Below, piece by piece: positions 16,804 through 25,887 of a DNA stretch of 64,000 bases. The first letter of the stretch is position 1. The number at the start of each line of letters is the position of its first letter. The notes beneath the pieces are model-generated. The model had not been told where the DNA came from. It did no database searches and saw only the letters and a program-made list of their open reading frames with translations. This stretch comes from DASWYT01 sp965246875 (GTDB lineage Bacteria > Pseudomonadota > Alphaproteobacteria > Micavibrionales > SZUA-601), in assembly GCA_965246875.1 (NCBI GenBank), contig CBDFFU010000003.1:434001-498000 (forward strand), in the 5' to 3' direction. The position numbers were made by a program, and so were the translations under genes.

Positions 16804-17574
16804 ATGCTAAACATTAACAACCTTCACGCCTGTACCGCCGACGAGCAAAAAGAAATCCTCAAAGGGTTGAACCTCACCGTTAATCCGGGCGAAATTCATG
16901 CCATTATGGGGCCAAACGGGGCGGGGAAATCAACCTTGTCATACATTCTGGCCGGCCGTGAGGATTATGACGTCACTGATGGCGATATCGAATTCAACGG
17001 CGAAAGCATTCTGAAGATGTCACCGGACGAACGCGCTGCCGCTGGTATCTTTTTGGCGTTTCAATACCCGGTCGAAATTCCCGGTGTGCCGATGACGACC
17101 TTCATGAAAACGTCGCTCAACGCGCTGCGCAAAAAACGTGGTGAGAGTGAACTGGACGCGATTGGCTTTTTGAAAATCATGCAGGAAACCTGTGCAAAAC
17201 TGGGTATCAATCCGGAAATGATGAAACGCTCGGTCAATGTCGGCTTTTCCGGTGGTGAGAAAAAACGCGCCGAAGTGCTGCAAATGGCGATGTTGCAACC
17301 ATCACTTTGCATCCTGGATGAAACCGATTCCGGTCTGGATATCGACGCGCTGAAAATTGTGGCCGATGGCGTTAACGCTTTGCGTTCACCAGACCGTTCG
17401 ATGTTGATCATCACGCATTACCAGCGTCTGCTGGATTACATCAAGCCGGATTACGTGCATGTGTTGGCCAATGGTCAGATCATCAAAAGCGGTGGGCCGG
17501 AACTGGCACTGGAACTGGAAGAAAACGGTTATGCCGGTATTCTGGCGCAAAATTCACACGCGCAAGCTGCGTAA
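16804..17574 (+). CDS. sufC: Fe-S assembly ATPase SufC
   Basis: A 256-residue ABC-type ATPase that powers the SufBCD scaffold. Walker A GPNGAGKST lies near residue 38, the signature FSGGEKKRAEVLQM near 143 and Walker B CILDETDSGLD near 170. Length and motifs are standard. It follows the foreign gene by 14 bases and precedes sufD by 30. Confidence 0.97.
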   Translation: MLNINNLHACTADEQKEILKGLNLTVNPGEIHAIMGPNGAGKSTLSYILAGREDYDVTDGDIEFNGESILKMSPDERAAAGIFLAFQYPVEIPGVPMTTFMKTSLNALRKKRGESELDAIGFLKIMQETCAKLGINPEMMKRSVNVGFSGGEKKRAEVLQMAMLQPSLCILDETDSGLDIDALKIVADGVNALRSPDRSMLIITHYQRLLDYIKPDYVHVLANGQIIKSGGPELALELEENGYAGILAQNSHAQAA

Positions 17575-17604
17575 CAGATATCGAGTTTAAAGATGGAGAC
17601 CGCC

Positions 17605-18903
17605 ATGGCCACCGCGACTGCAAAAAAATTGACAACCGACTACTTGGCGCATTTACGTGCCAGCGGCACAGCAGCGATGCAAGCCACGGGCCTGCCCACA
17701 ACGCGCCATGAAAAATGGAAATACACGTCGCTGAAACCAATCGAAGGCATGACACTGGCGCCTGACCGCCGCATTGGTGCCAATGCACAGGCTGATACGG
17801 TGCCAGCCGTACCGGCAATATTGGCCAGTCATCTGACGAATGCCATGCGCATCACGTTGGTGAATGGCGTCTATCGCGCCGATTTATCTGATACCGCAAA
17901 ATTGCCGGACGGCGTCAAGCTCTATGATTTTGCCACGGCGGCCACCGATCACGCCACCTGGCTGCAGGATTATCTGCCGGAAGATGGTTATTTACATGAC
18001 CAGTTTTTGCTGGCACTCAATGCGCAATATGCCCAAGACGGCATCGTGCTGCACATCACAAAAAACACGGTGTGCCGCGACACGCCGATCATCGTGCAGT
18101 ATGTTACGCTTGGTCGCAGCGGTGAATTGAACATGGCCCCCATGGCCCACAGCCGCTGTGTCATCATTGCAGAAGACAACACCGACGCAACACTTGTTGA
18201 AGTCACACACGGCCAGGAAACGTATGCCCTCAATCTGGGTTTTGACATTCATGTCGGCGACAATGCCAAACTGCATCATTACCGCTGGCAGTATGACACG
18301 CAAAAATCTGCGCATTTCGTCACTGGCAATGTCACGGTCGGCCGCGATGCCAGTTACGATCATTTTTGCCTGATGATGGGTGCGAAACTGGCCCGTCACG
18401 ATGTGCGCGCCGCGTTGGTGGGCTCTGGCACAGAATGCCGCATTAACGGCATTTACCTGGCCGCCCAACAACAGCACACTGATACAACAATTCTGATTGA
18501 GCATTACGAACCGCACGGCACGTCGAACCAGACCTTCAAAGGCATCATCAACGACACGGCGCGCGCTGTTTTCCAGGGCAAAGTGCATGTGCATCGCCCG
18601 GCGCAAAAAACGGATGGTTATCAGTTGAATAACGCGCTGCTGTTATCACGCACCGCCGAGGTCGATGTCAAACCGGAGCTGGAAATTTACGCCGATGATG
18701 TGCGCTGTTCGCATGGGGCCACAACCGGCCAATTGGATACCGGCCCATTGTTCTATCTACGCTCACGCGGTCTGTCCGAAGCCGAAGCCAAAACATTGTT
18801 GATGCAGGCGTTTCTGGGTCCGGCGCTTGACGAGATTCGCGACGCGTCTGTGCGCGAAATGTTCACCGAAATCGCCATGCAATGGGTGAAGCAACAATTA
18901 TAA
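17605..18903 (+). CDS. sufD: Fe-S assembly protein SufD
   Basis: A 432-residue SufD, partner of SufB and SufC. The N-terminal region has the RHEKWKYTSL signature, then the beta-helix core and a C-terminal segment typical of the family (DVRCSHGATTGQLD, LRSRGLSEAEAKTLLMQAF). The ATG at 17605 is chosen because GGAG at 17595-17598 is six bases ahead; the ATG at 17593 overlaps that site. Confidence 0.96.
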   Translation: MATATAKKLTTDYLAHLRASGTAAMQATGLPTTRHEKWKYTSLKPIEGMTLAPDRRIGANAQADTVPAVPAILASHLTNAMRITLVNGVYRADLSDTAKLPDGVKLYDFATAATDHATWLQDYLPEDGYLHDQFLLALNAQYAQDGIVLHITKNTVCRDTPIIVQYVTLGRSGELNMAPMAHSRCVIIAEDNTDATLVEVTHGQETYALNLGFDIHVGDNAKLHHYRWQYDTQKSAHFVTGNVTVGRDASYDHFCLMMGAKLARHDVRAALVGSGTECRINGIYLAAQQQHTDTTILIEHYEPHGTSNQTFKGIINDTARAVFQGKVHVHRPAQKTDGYQLNNALLLSRTAEVDVKPELEIYADDVRCSHGATTGQLDTGPLFYLRSRGLSEAEAKTLLMQAFLGPALDEIRDASVREMFTEIAMQWVKQQL

Positions 18904-18916
18904 AGTCAGATGTGTC

Positions 18917-19333
18917 ATGCAAGATCTCGATTTCAAAGTCACGCAAAATGCCGAGCCGAATGAACAGGCCGTCATCGAATTTGGCATCGACGCCGCCAAT
19001 CTGGAGTCGATTGCCACCGCGCGTGAAGCGTTGAGCATTGTTGGCTATGCATTAGACAGTGTCGTCGCCGGTGTCTTGGGCTATACGATTGGCACCAATC
19101 TCATGATTAAATCCTTGTGGGTCGATACCGCCTTTCGCAGCAACGGCACCGCCCGCCGCTTGATGGACATGATCGAAACCGAAGCCCAAGGCCGCGGCAG
19201 CAAAGTCGCCATCGTCGACATCATGTCGTATCAGCCCACCGATTTCTTCATCAAAATCGGCTACCAGGAAATGGCCCGCCTCAACGGCTTCCACGACGAA
19301 CACGACCGCCTCTTTTTGCAGAAAATGCTGTGA
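18917..19333 (+). CDS. GNAT-family N-acetyltransferase, first of a pair
   Basis: A 138-residue acetyltransferase-like protein. The acetyl-CoA-binding region is near residues 72-95 (LWVDTAFRSNGTARRLMDMI) and the C-terminus carries the typical late strand (FFIKIGYQEMARL). The acceptor is unknown. It lies 13 bases after sufD and overlaps the next GNAT gene by one base (TGATG), so it is translated as part of the suf transcript. Confidence 0.85.
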   Translation: MQDLDFKVTQNAEPNEQAVIEFGIDAANLESIATAREALSIVGYALDSVVAGVLGYTIGTNLMIKSLWVDTAFRSNGTARRLMDMIETEAQGRGSKVAIVDIMSYQPTDFFIKIGYQEMARLNGFHDEHDRLFLQKML

Positions 19334-19758
19334 TGCCGATGCTGAAAGAAGATATCATTTATCTATCTGAAAGTTTGGGCGACGTTGATCAGATTTTACG
19401 CGACGGGCTGGACCGGCACACAAAAGATAAGGTGGATATCAAAACTACTCCGCACAACGTTTTGCTGAAAATGAATCATGACGTAAAAGGTGGTTTAAAG
19501 GGATATATTGCGGGCGATTCTCTTTATATAAAATTATTGTGGATTGCAGATGATATGCGCGGTCAGTCTTTTGGCAGAAAATTGCTTGTCAAGGCAGAAG
19601 ATGAAGCGCGTAAACTGGGCGTAAAAAAATCATTTGTTGACACGGCGGCTTATCAGGCACCCGATTTTTATCGGTCATGTGGCTATCAGGATATTGCAAC
19701 TGTATCTGGTTTTTATAATGGTCACGATCGTATCTTTTTGTGCAAAGATTTATCATGA
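19333..19758 (+). CDS. GNAT-family N-acetyltransferase, second of a pair
   Basis: A 141-residue paralogue of the preceding GNAT protein with the same pattern (LWIADDMRGQSFGRKLLVKA near 71-90, then FYRSCGYQDIATVSGFYNGHD). The end motif FxNGHDRxFL parallels FHDEHDRLFL in its neighbour, which supports tandem duplication. It is more AT-rich than the first copy. The stop overlaps the sufS start by four bases. The target is unknown. Confidence 0.85.
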   Translation: MPMLKEDIIYLSESLGDVDQILRDGLDRHTKDKVDIKTTPHNVLLKMNHDVKGGLKGYIAGDSLYIKLLWIADDMRGQSFGRKLLVKAEDEARKLGVKKSFVDTAAYQAPDFYRSCGYQDIATVSGFYNGHDRIFLCKDLS

Positions 19759-20993
19759 TACAGAGATCAACCATTTTACAAGACAAATTTGACGCTGCCA
19801 CGGTGTGCGCCGATTTTCCGATTTTTAAGAATAATCCCTCTGTCATTTATCTCGACACCGCGTCCAGCGCGCAAAAGCCACAAGTTGTGATTGACAGTTT
19901 GACCGAGACGCTGACCACCCACTACGCGAATATTCACCGTGGTTTGTATCACTTCAGCCAGGCGACGACGACGAAATTTGAAGCGGCACGCGGCAAGGTT
20001 GCGCAGTTTATCAACGCGGCAACACCAAACAGTATTGTCTTTACGCGTAGTGCGACAGAAGCGATCAATCTGGTCGCCGCATCATGGGGCAGCGCTAATC
20101 TGCAGCCGGGCGATGAAATCATTATCACAATGCTGGAACATCATGCCAATATCGTACCATGGCAATTAATCGCGGAAAAAACGGGTGCCAAAATTGTTGT
20201 GGCACCCATCACGGATGAGGGCGATATTCGCGCTGCCGATGTGATTGCCTGCTTCACGGCCAGAACAAAATTGTTGGCGATTACGGCCATGAGCAATGTG
20301 TTGGGAACGATCGTGCCAATGCAAGAGATTGTCGCACGAGCAAAGGCACAAAACATTACAACGCTTATCGATGCCTGTCAGATCGTGATGCATCAATCAG
20401 TGGATGTGCAAAGGCTAGATTGTGATTTTTTAGTGTTTTCCAGCCATAAACTTTACGGACCAAACGGTGTTGGCGTGTTGTATGGCCGCGAAGACGTGTT
20501 GAACGCCATGCCGCCCTATCAGGGCGGCGGCGATATGATTGAGCGTGTGTGTCACACCGGCACAACCTTTAAACAGGCGCCTGCGCGTTTCGAAGCCGGC
20601 ACGCCGCCGATTGCCGAGGTGATTGCTTTGGGTGTTGCCATTGATTATCTGCAATCCTATGGCCTCGACGCGATTGCCACGCATGAGCAAGATGTTTTCA
20701 CCTATGCCGAGCAGCAGTTGCAAACCATTCCCGGTCTCAAACTGTGGGGACAGGCCGCGCAACGCGCCAGCATCCTGGCTTTTACTATCGACAGTTGCCC
20801 ACCGTCTGATATTGCGATGATCCTCGATCAAAAACATATCTGCGTCCGTGTCGGCCATCATTGCGCCATGCCGCTGCTGGAGCGTTTGGGCGTGTCCGCC
20901 TTGGTACGTGCCTCGGTCGGGATGTATACGACGCGGGATGATATCGATGCGCTAGTGGCCGGGTTAAAAACGGCGCAAAAATTATTGGGATAG
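19755..20993 (+). CDS. sufS: Cysteine desulfurase SufS
   Basis: A 412-residue class II PLP-dependent cysteine desulfurase that supplies sulfur for cluster assembly. The PLP lysine is in FSSHKLYGPNG, and the catalytic Cys loop region reads VRVGHHCAMPLL near the C-terminus. The start at 19755 overlaps the GNAT stop (ATGA), preferred to a GTG at 19740. No sufE follows directly; the next gene is unrelated. Confidence 0.95.
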   Translation: MIQRSTILQDKFDAATVCADFPIFKNNPSVIYLDTASSAQKPQVVIDSLTETLTTHYANIHRGLYHFSQATTTKFEAARGKVAQFINAATPNSIVFTRSATEAINLVAASWGSANLQPGDEIIITMLEHHANIVPWQLIAEKTGAKIVVAPITDEGDIRAADVIACFTARTKLLAITAMSNVLGTIVPMQEIVARAKAQNITTLIDACQIVMHQSVDVQRLDCDFLVFSSHKLYGPNGVGVLYGREDVLNAMPPYQGGGDMIERVCHTGTTFKQAPARFEAGTPPIAEVIALGVAIDYLQSYGLDAIATHEQDVFTYAEQQLQTIPGLKLWGQAAQRASILAFTIDSCPPSDIAMILDQKHICVRVGHHCAMPLLERLGVSALVRASVGMYTTRDDIDALVAGLKTAQKLLG

Positions 20994-20995
20994 AT

Positions 20996-21634
20996 ATGAC
21001 TGATTTGTTACCATCTATTGCACAACAATCGAAAGAAAAATTAACAGCGTTGCTGAAACAATATGATTTTAAGCATACTGAAACAGAATGGAATGACGGG
21101 ACTGACACGTTTTATAATGATTATGTAGATTTGCCGGACAATGGATACGAACACAGTTTTACGCATAGTTTCAATCGCAGCAAAACTGGCAGCATAGAGA
21201 CAAAATTTAAGGTTTCTGGTTTTGAAATCAGGAAGAATAAAGACAGTGCCGGTGATCTGAGTTTTTATCTTGAGCATACGACTTTGGTCGATGCCGATGA
21301 ATGCACAATTAAGTTTTTTAATTCTGAAGATGACTCTCGTTACTCATCAATTGTAAAGAAGCAAAACTATTTGTCTCAGGGTCACTTTGAGTTGCAAAGC
21401 CTAATAACCGACGTCATGGTTCAGGTCACACAAGAAGAGTTTATTTCATTCTTTAATGCAACTGAAAAAGAAGTTTTGGTTTTAGCAAAACGAAATCACA
21501 TCAATAAATGGTCGGTACGCATTTTTGTATTTATCGTAATGGCTATGATTGCAGCCATTGTTTATATTGATGATGTTTCCGGAAAGCTGCAGGTAATAGC
21601 CGAAAATCTACTTGCTCAGTTCGTATTCAAATAA
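20996..21634 (+). CDS. Hypothetical tail-anchored protein
   Basis: An unrecognised 212-residue protein, AT-rich, starting two bases after the sufS stop. The first ~165 residues are polar and probably cytoplasmic. A single hydrophobic helix near 178-195 (FVFIVMAMIAAIVYI) lies close to the C-terminus. It may be a late addition to the suf operon. Confidence 0.65.
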   Translation: MTDLLPSIAQQSKEKLTALLKQYDFKHTETEWNDGTDTFYNDYVDLPDNGYEHSFTHSFNRSKTGSIETKFKVSGFEIRKNKDSAGDLSFYLEHTTLVDADECTIKFFNSEDDSRYSSIVKKQNYLSQGHFELQSLITDVMVQVTQEEFISFFNATEKEVLVLAKRNHINKWSVRIFVFIVMAMIAAIVYIDDVSGKLQVIAENLLAQFVFK

Positions 21635-21652
21635 AATAATAAAGATTTAGAT

Positions 21653-22219
21653 CTAAGTAATACAAATTGCCCACAATTCAGGAAATGTCAGACCAATATC
21701 GCTGAAACAAAAATGGTCCTTATCGACAAATTCATGATAGCATGCAGACGGATAAGTTTGCAAAATGAGTTCTGTTGTTTCTTTGACACCTTGTACTTTT
21801 TCATCAAGGGAATATAGAACATCAACCCCTTGCACACGCTGCAATAAATCAGGGTCGAGGGTGCATTGCAGAAAATCACCATATTTTTGATACGGGTCTG
21901 AATAGGGTGCCACCAACACTAGTCGACCCAGTCTAATAGATGGATTAGCGCTTAGCCATTTTAAAATAAACCCACATCCTGAACTGTGACCGACAATCAC
22001 AGTATCGTTATGCAAGGTAAATTGTTCAAACACCGCGGCCCAGTCGTCATACACCGGCGCATAGGGCTTTGGCATTTCGGGGGTCTGGCACAACACGCCG
22101 TTGCGCAAAAATTTCTGTTGCAGCCACGGCAGCCAGTGCGCATTCGATGGCGAGGGGAAATCCATCTCAAAATATTCCTGCGCATCGCAAACACCGTGCA
22201 GGATCAAGGCATTGGTCAT
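21653..22219 (-). CDS. RBBP9/YdeN-like alpha/beta hydrolase
   Basis: A 188-residue small serine hydrolase. The nucleophile elbow is GHSSGCG near residue 79, a candidate acid lies in the YSLDEKV stretch (~136), and the catalytic His in VDKDHFCF near 170. The N-terminal LILHGV forms the oxyanion strand. The substrate is unknown. It overlaps the upstream RHH gene by four bases, so the two are co-transcribed. Confidence 0.82.
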   Translation of the reverse strand: MTNALILHGVCDAQEYFEMDFPSPSNAHWLPWLQQKFLRNGVLCQTPEMPKPYAPVYDDWAAVFEQFTLHNDTVIVGHSSGCGFILKWLSANPSIRLGRLVLVAPYSDPYQKYGDFLQCTLDPDLLQRVQGVDVLYSLDEKVQGVKETTELILQTYPSACYHEFVDKDHFCFSDIGLTFPELWAICIT

Positions 22220-22446
22220 GATGGCTCCTTGGCCTGTGACGCTAAGGTTTTAACACTGTCCAGCACATAAACCCGCAAGGCGCTGGACAGATTTTGTTTC
22301 GGGTCACGCGTTTCGTCGATGCGGGTGATCAAGGCGTTCAATGACAGGCCTTGCGTTTTGGCCAGCCCCTGCAACTCCGCCCAAAACGGATCTTCCAATG
22401 TGATGGAGGACCGGTGGCCATGGATGGTGACGGAACGTTTTTTCAT
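22216..22446 (-). CDS. Ribbon-helix-helix DNA-binding protein
   Basis: A 76-residue protein with the RHH pattern: a strand (KRSVTIHGHRSSITLE), helix A (DPFWAELQGLAKTQG) and helix B (SLNALITRIDETR). Such proteins dimerise and bind short inverted repeats. A 14-base perfect palindrome 14 bases ahead of its start is a likely operator. It shares its promoter region with the divergent response-regulator gene. Confidence 0.8.
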   Translation of the reverse strand: MKKRSVTIHGHRSSITLEDPFWAELQGLAKTQGLSLNALITRIDETRDPKQNLSSALRVYVLDSVKTLASQAKEPS

Positions 22447-22474
22447 TTGCTGAATGAATTTATAAGCTTATAAT
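22447..22474 (+). promoter_or_regulatory. Promoter of a leaderless response-regulator mRNA
   Basis: TTGCTG at 22447-22452 and TATAAT at 22469-22474 are 16 bases apart. The ATG at 22481 starts only seven bases after the -10 element, so the transcript should begin at or near the start codon and lack a ribosome-binding site. Confidence 0.6.
22460..22473. promoter_or_regulatory. 14-base palindrome between divergent genes
   Basis: TTATAAGCTTATAA is a perfect palindrome that covers the -10 region of the response-regulator promoter and lies just upstream of the RHH gene. It could be the RHH operator and regulate both directions. Confidence 0.5.
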
Positions 22475-22480
22475 CGGCCC

Positions 22481-22945
22481 ATGCAAAGCAAAATAGTCCA
22501 TGTCATCGCCAAACCGTACCGCATCCTGGTGGTGGATGATAATCCGCCGTTTCGCCATCTGGTCGTGGCTTGGCTGCGCATGCAGGATTACCGGGTCTAT
22601 GAAGCCGAAGACGGCGACAAGGCCTTGGACGAACTTGCCAAACATCCGGTCGATCTGATCCTGCTGGATTTGCAAATGGAGCCGATGGGCGGCCTGACCT
22701 TTATGGAGCATCTGCAGGAGACAGATTACAAAACAACGCCTGTTGTGCTGATCACCGCCGACCCGTCATCTGACATCCTGCTGCGCATTTCCAAACTGGG
22801 TTTTGCCGGCATGATGAAGAAACCGATTGAACAACCCGCGTTGCTGAAAATGATTGCGCAACAATTAATGCGGGCCGAACGGCATGCCTTGCAAAACGCC
22901 GCACGCGATACGCCTTTGCTAGCGAATGAAAAAGCGACAGATTAA
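22481..22945 (+). CDS. Single-domain response regulator
   Basis: A 154-residue stand-alone receiver (CheY/DivK type). Acid pocket Asp-Asp at ~19-20 (ILVVDDNP), phosphoacceptor Asp63 (LLDLQM), the conserved Thr in LITAD and Lys in MKKP are all present. No output domain follows; the C-terminal ~30 residues are polar. There is no Shine-Dalgarno sequence; see the promoter. It converges on the GST gene with a four-base overlap. The kinase partner is not in the window. Confidence 0.9.
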   Translation: MQSKIVHVIAKPYRILVVDDNPPFRHLVVAWLRMQDYRVYEAEDGDKALDELAKHPVDLILLDLQMEPMGGLTFMEHLQETDYKTTPVVLITADPSSDILLRISKLGFAGMMKKPIEQPALLKMIAQQLMRAERHALQNAARDTPLLANEKATD

Positions 22946-23613
22946 AAATCCAGATCGGCGTAATGTTTAGCTGGAGCCGTGCCGGGCAAATTATCTTCCA
23001 GCAGCGGCCGGAAACTCGGACGCGATTTGATCCGCGCATACCATTCACGCGCGGCTTTGTGGTCATCCCACGGCACATCACCGATATAATCAATGGCCGA
23101 TAAATGTGACGCCGCGGCAATGTCCGCCAGGGAAAATTCGTTCCCCGCCAGCCAGCGTCGGCGGTCGGTGAGATAACCGATATAATCCAGATGCATATGA
23201 ATATTCTGATGTCCGGCGCGAATGCGCTGCCCATCCGGCTGCCCGATTTTCAACACGCGTTTCATCAATTTTTCACCGATCAAATATTCGGTGACTTCTT
23301 CATTGAACTTGCGATCAAACCACGCGACGAGGCGGCGCGTTTCGGCCCGCTGTGGTGCGGTGTGGCCGATCAAATTGACTTCGGGATAATGCTCATCCAG
23401 ATATTCGCAAATGGCTTGGCTGTCACAGACGATCGTGCCATTTTCATCGACCAGCACCGGAATTTCACCGCTGGGATTCAATTTAAGAAAATCGACCCGG
23501 CGTTCCCAGATTTTTTCGATCTGCAATTGCACATCAAGTTTTTTTTCCGCCAGCACAAAGCGCACTTTGCGGCAGTAAGGGGATAGCCAATATTGATAAA
23601 GGATACGTTGCAT
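22942..23613 (-). CDS. Glutathione S-transferase family protein
   Basis: A 223-residue cytosolic GST-like protein. The thioredoxin-like N-terminal half has YWLSPYCRKVRFVL and NPSGEIPVLVDENG (with the cis-Pro) and SQAICEYL for gamma-glutamyl contacts. The helical C-terminal half has FSLADIAAASHL. The substrate is unknown; detoxification or a maleylacetoacetate-isomerase-like role is possible. Confidence 0.9.
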   Translation of the reverse strand: MQRILYQYWLSPYCRKVRFVLAEKKLDVQLQIEKIWERRVDFLKLNPSGEIPVLVDENGTIVCDSQAICEYLDEHYPEVNLIGHTAPQRAETRRLVAWFDRKFNEEVTEYLIGEKLMKRVLKIGQPDGQRIRAGHQNIHMHLDYIGYLTDRRRWLAGNEFSLADIAAASHLSAIDYIGDVPWDDHKAAREWYARIKSRPSFRPLLEDNLPGTAPAKHYADLDF

Positions 23614-23693
23614 AAGCGTCAGTATAACACTGTCGCTGGGCTATTGAACAGAGTCGAGAATGTTTCTCAACACCTTGCAGCAAAAACCCAACT

Positions 23694-24599
23694 TTAGTTT
23701 TTTCTGTCGATAAGAAAACGCGCCAGATCAACCAAGACTTCCGTGCGCGTCGTTTCAAAAACATGCAAATGTTTGATCGCCTGATCGATGAGCAATTCAG
23801 CCTTGGCTTTGGCTTCGCCGTTTGAATAATGACGCATAAAGGTGGATTTGTTGGCAGCGGCGTCTTTGCCGGTTTCCTTGCCCAGATCCTGCACGGCACC
23901 CGTGGCGTCCAGCAGATCGTCGGTCAATTGGAACGCCAGGCCAAAATCGTGTGCGTAATTGCGGATCGCCATCAAATGTTTCGGTGACGCGCGACCCAAA
24001 ATCGCACCGGTTTCACAGGCAAACATGATCAACGCACCGGTTTTCATTTTTTGCAGACGGGTAATCGCACCGACATCCAGTGCGTTGTCGCGTTCACCCA
24101 GCAAATCGATCATCTGACCGCCAGCCATGCCGCGTGGGCCAATGGCGCGTGCCATGCCCTCGATCAATTTAATACGCACATGCGGGTCGCCATGCGTATC
24201 GTTGTCAGCCAGAATTTCAAAGGCGAGGGATTGCAAAGCATCACCCGCCAAAATTGCCGTCGCTTCATCAAATTCACAGTGCAAAGACGGGCGGCCACGG
24301 CGCAAGGCCGCATCATCCATCGCCGGCAGATCATCGTGGATCAGCGAATAGCTGTGCATCATTTCAACGGCGGCGGCCACACGCACAGCACATGACCGGT
24401 CGACGCTGAACATGTCGCACGACGCCAGCACCAACAGTGGGCGCATGCGTTTGCCGCCTTCGAGGGTGCCGTAGCGCATCGCATCGTACAACTGATTTTC
24501 CAGCTCGTTGTTGCGCGGGATCAACCGGTCAATGACATCGTCGATAATCTGGCTGGTTTCCTTTAAGGCGCTTTTAAGGCGCTCTGTCATTTCAGCCAT
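23694..24599 (-). CDS. ispA: Farnesyl diphosphate synthase (polyprenyl synthetase)
   Basis: A 301-residue all-helical prenyltransferase that condenses IPP with DMAPP/GPP. The first Asp-rich motif is HDDLPAMDDAALRRG (around residue 90) and the second is TDDLLDATG (around 226), typical of bacterial short-chain enzymes. The start at 24599 overlaps the end of xseB by eight bases; an upstream in-frame ATG at 24665 would run deep into xseB. It forms an operon with xseB and ubiA. Confidence 0.93.
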   Translation of the reverse strand: MAEMTERLKSALKETSQIIDDVIDRLIPRNNELENQLYDAMRYGTLEGGKRMRPLLVLASCDMFSVDRSCAVRVAAAVEMMHSYSLIHDDLPAMDDAALRRGRPSLHCEFDEATAILAGDALQSLAFEILADNDTHGDPHVRIKLIEGMARAIGPRGMAGGQMIDLLGERDNALDVGAITRLQKMKTGALIMFACETGAILGRASPKHLMAIRNYAHDFGLAFQLTDDLLDATGAVQDLGKETGKDAAANKSTFMRHYSNGEAKAKAELLIDQAIKHLHVFETTRTEVLVDLARFLIDRKN

Positions 24600-24840
24600 C
24601 TGCAAATTCCTCTGTTTTAACACTGCCGCCATCGGGACTTGATGGTTGCTGAATGATTTTTTCAACTTTCAACTGCGCCTGGCTCAACTTGCCTTCGCAA
24701 TGGGTGCGTAATGCCACGCCGCGTTCATATAATGTGATGGCTTGCTCAAGCGGCTCTTTGCCGCTTTCCAGACGCTGCACGATCGATTCCAGTTCGGCCA
24801 TGGCCTGTTCGAATGTCAAATTTTGTAAAGCGTCGCTCAT
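24592..24840 (-). CDS. xseB: Exodeoxyribonuclease VII small subunit
   Basis: An 82-residue helical protein with the family pattern LTFEQAMAELESIVQRLESG and LEQAITLYERGVALR. It pairs with XseA to degrade single-stranded DNA; xseA is not in the window. The start at 24840 has AAAGGA upstream. The xseB-ispA order is a common conserved arrangement. Confidence 0.93.
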   Translation of the reverse strand: MSDALQNLTFEQAMAELESIVQRLESGKEPLEQAITLYERGVALRTHCEGKLSQAQLKVEKIIQQPSSPDGGSVKTEEFADG

Positions 24841-24870
24841 GGCAGCATCCTTTAGTGCGGTTCCCACACT

Positions 24871-25830
24871 CTAGCCGTGGACGGGGACATGCTGCAAGAC
24901 ATTGAACCAGCAGGCAAACGCCCACGCACCGCCAAACCAGCATTGCGACCGGAAATAATCGAGCGTTTTCCGGTCATTATCCGGATTCCACAACACGCAG
25001 CGAAAAAATTGCAGCACATACGAAAAGATCAACACGGAACAGGCCAGCGGCGGAAAATCATACATCGCGGCCAATAACGCCCAACCCAATGATGTCGCCC
25101 ACAGACAGACAACCACCAGATCAACGGCGCGCTCGCCCAACCCGATAACGGTGGATTTAATGCCGACCATCGCGTCATCGGCTTTGTCCATGTGCGCATA
25201 AACGGTATCATACGCCAGCACCCAGAGCATCGCTGTAATCACCAACACAGCCGTCGCCAAATTGGGCATGTCCATCGTGACCCAGCCCACGATAGCACCA
25301 GCACTGAAAACGATGCTCAAAAACGCTTGCGGCCACATCGTCACACGTTTCATCAATGGATAGACAACGATCAGCGGCAAATAAAACAGTGACACCAATT
25401 GCGCATTGAACGGCAATTGCCCCCAGATCCACGCCCCGGCGATTAATTGCAACAGCAAAAAGATCAGCGCGCTGAACACACGGGTGCGACCGGCGGCTAA
25501 CGGGCGTGACGCGGTGCGTGCCACTTGTGCATCCAGTTTGCGGTCCCACAGATCATTGATCGTGCAACCGGCACCGCGCATGACAAACGCGCCAATCAAA
25601 AACAGCCCCAGCCAGTAAAATTTTTCTGCAAACGACAGCAGCCAAAAATGCGGCGCCAGCATCAAGCCCCAGGCACAGGGCCAATAAAGCAGCCACACCC
25701 CGGCCATCCGGTCCCACCGGCCAAGCCGCGCCCAGTCCCGGGCAAAGGGTGGCAAAACAGCATCGAACCAGCAACGCTCGCGCAAATCATAAGCAGGCTG
25801 ATCAAGTGGGGCGGCAATCTGGTCGGGCAA
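24871..25830 (-). CDS. ubiA: 4-hydroxybenzoate polyprenyltransferase
   Basis: A 319-residue integral membrane enzyme that attaches the polyprenyl chain in ubiquinone synthesis. About eight to nine helices are visible. First Asp motif NDLWDRKLDAQVARTASRPL (around residue 91), second YDTVYAHMDKADD (around 209). It precedes xseB and ispA on the same strand, linking prenyl supply with its use in quinone synthesis. Confidence 0.94.
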   Translation of the reverse strand: MPDQIAAPLDQPAYDLRERCWFDAVLPPFARDWARLGRWDRMAGVWLLYWPCAWGLMLAPHFWLLSFAEKFYWLGLFLIGAFVMRGAGCTINDLWDRKLDAQVARTASRPLAAGRTRVFSALIFLLLQLIAGAWIWGQLPFNAQLVSLFYLPLIVVYPLMKRVTMWPQAFLSIVFSAGAIVGWVTMDMPNLATAVLVITAMLWVLAYDTVYAHMDKADDAMVGIKSTVIGLGERAVDLVVVCLWATSLGWALLAAMYDFPPLACSVLIFSYVLQFFRCVLWNPDNDRKTLDYFRSQCWFGGAWAFACWFNVLQHVPVHG

Positions 25831-25887
25831 GGCGTTTTCCTTTAGGCTGTAGCCTACAAGCTCACCCTTCCGATCTCAAGTGATTTC

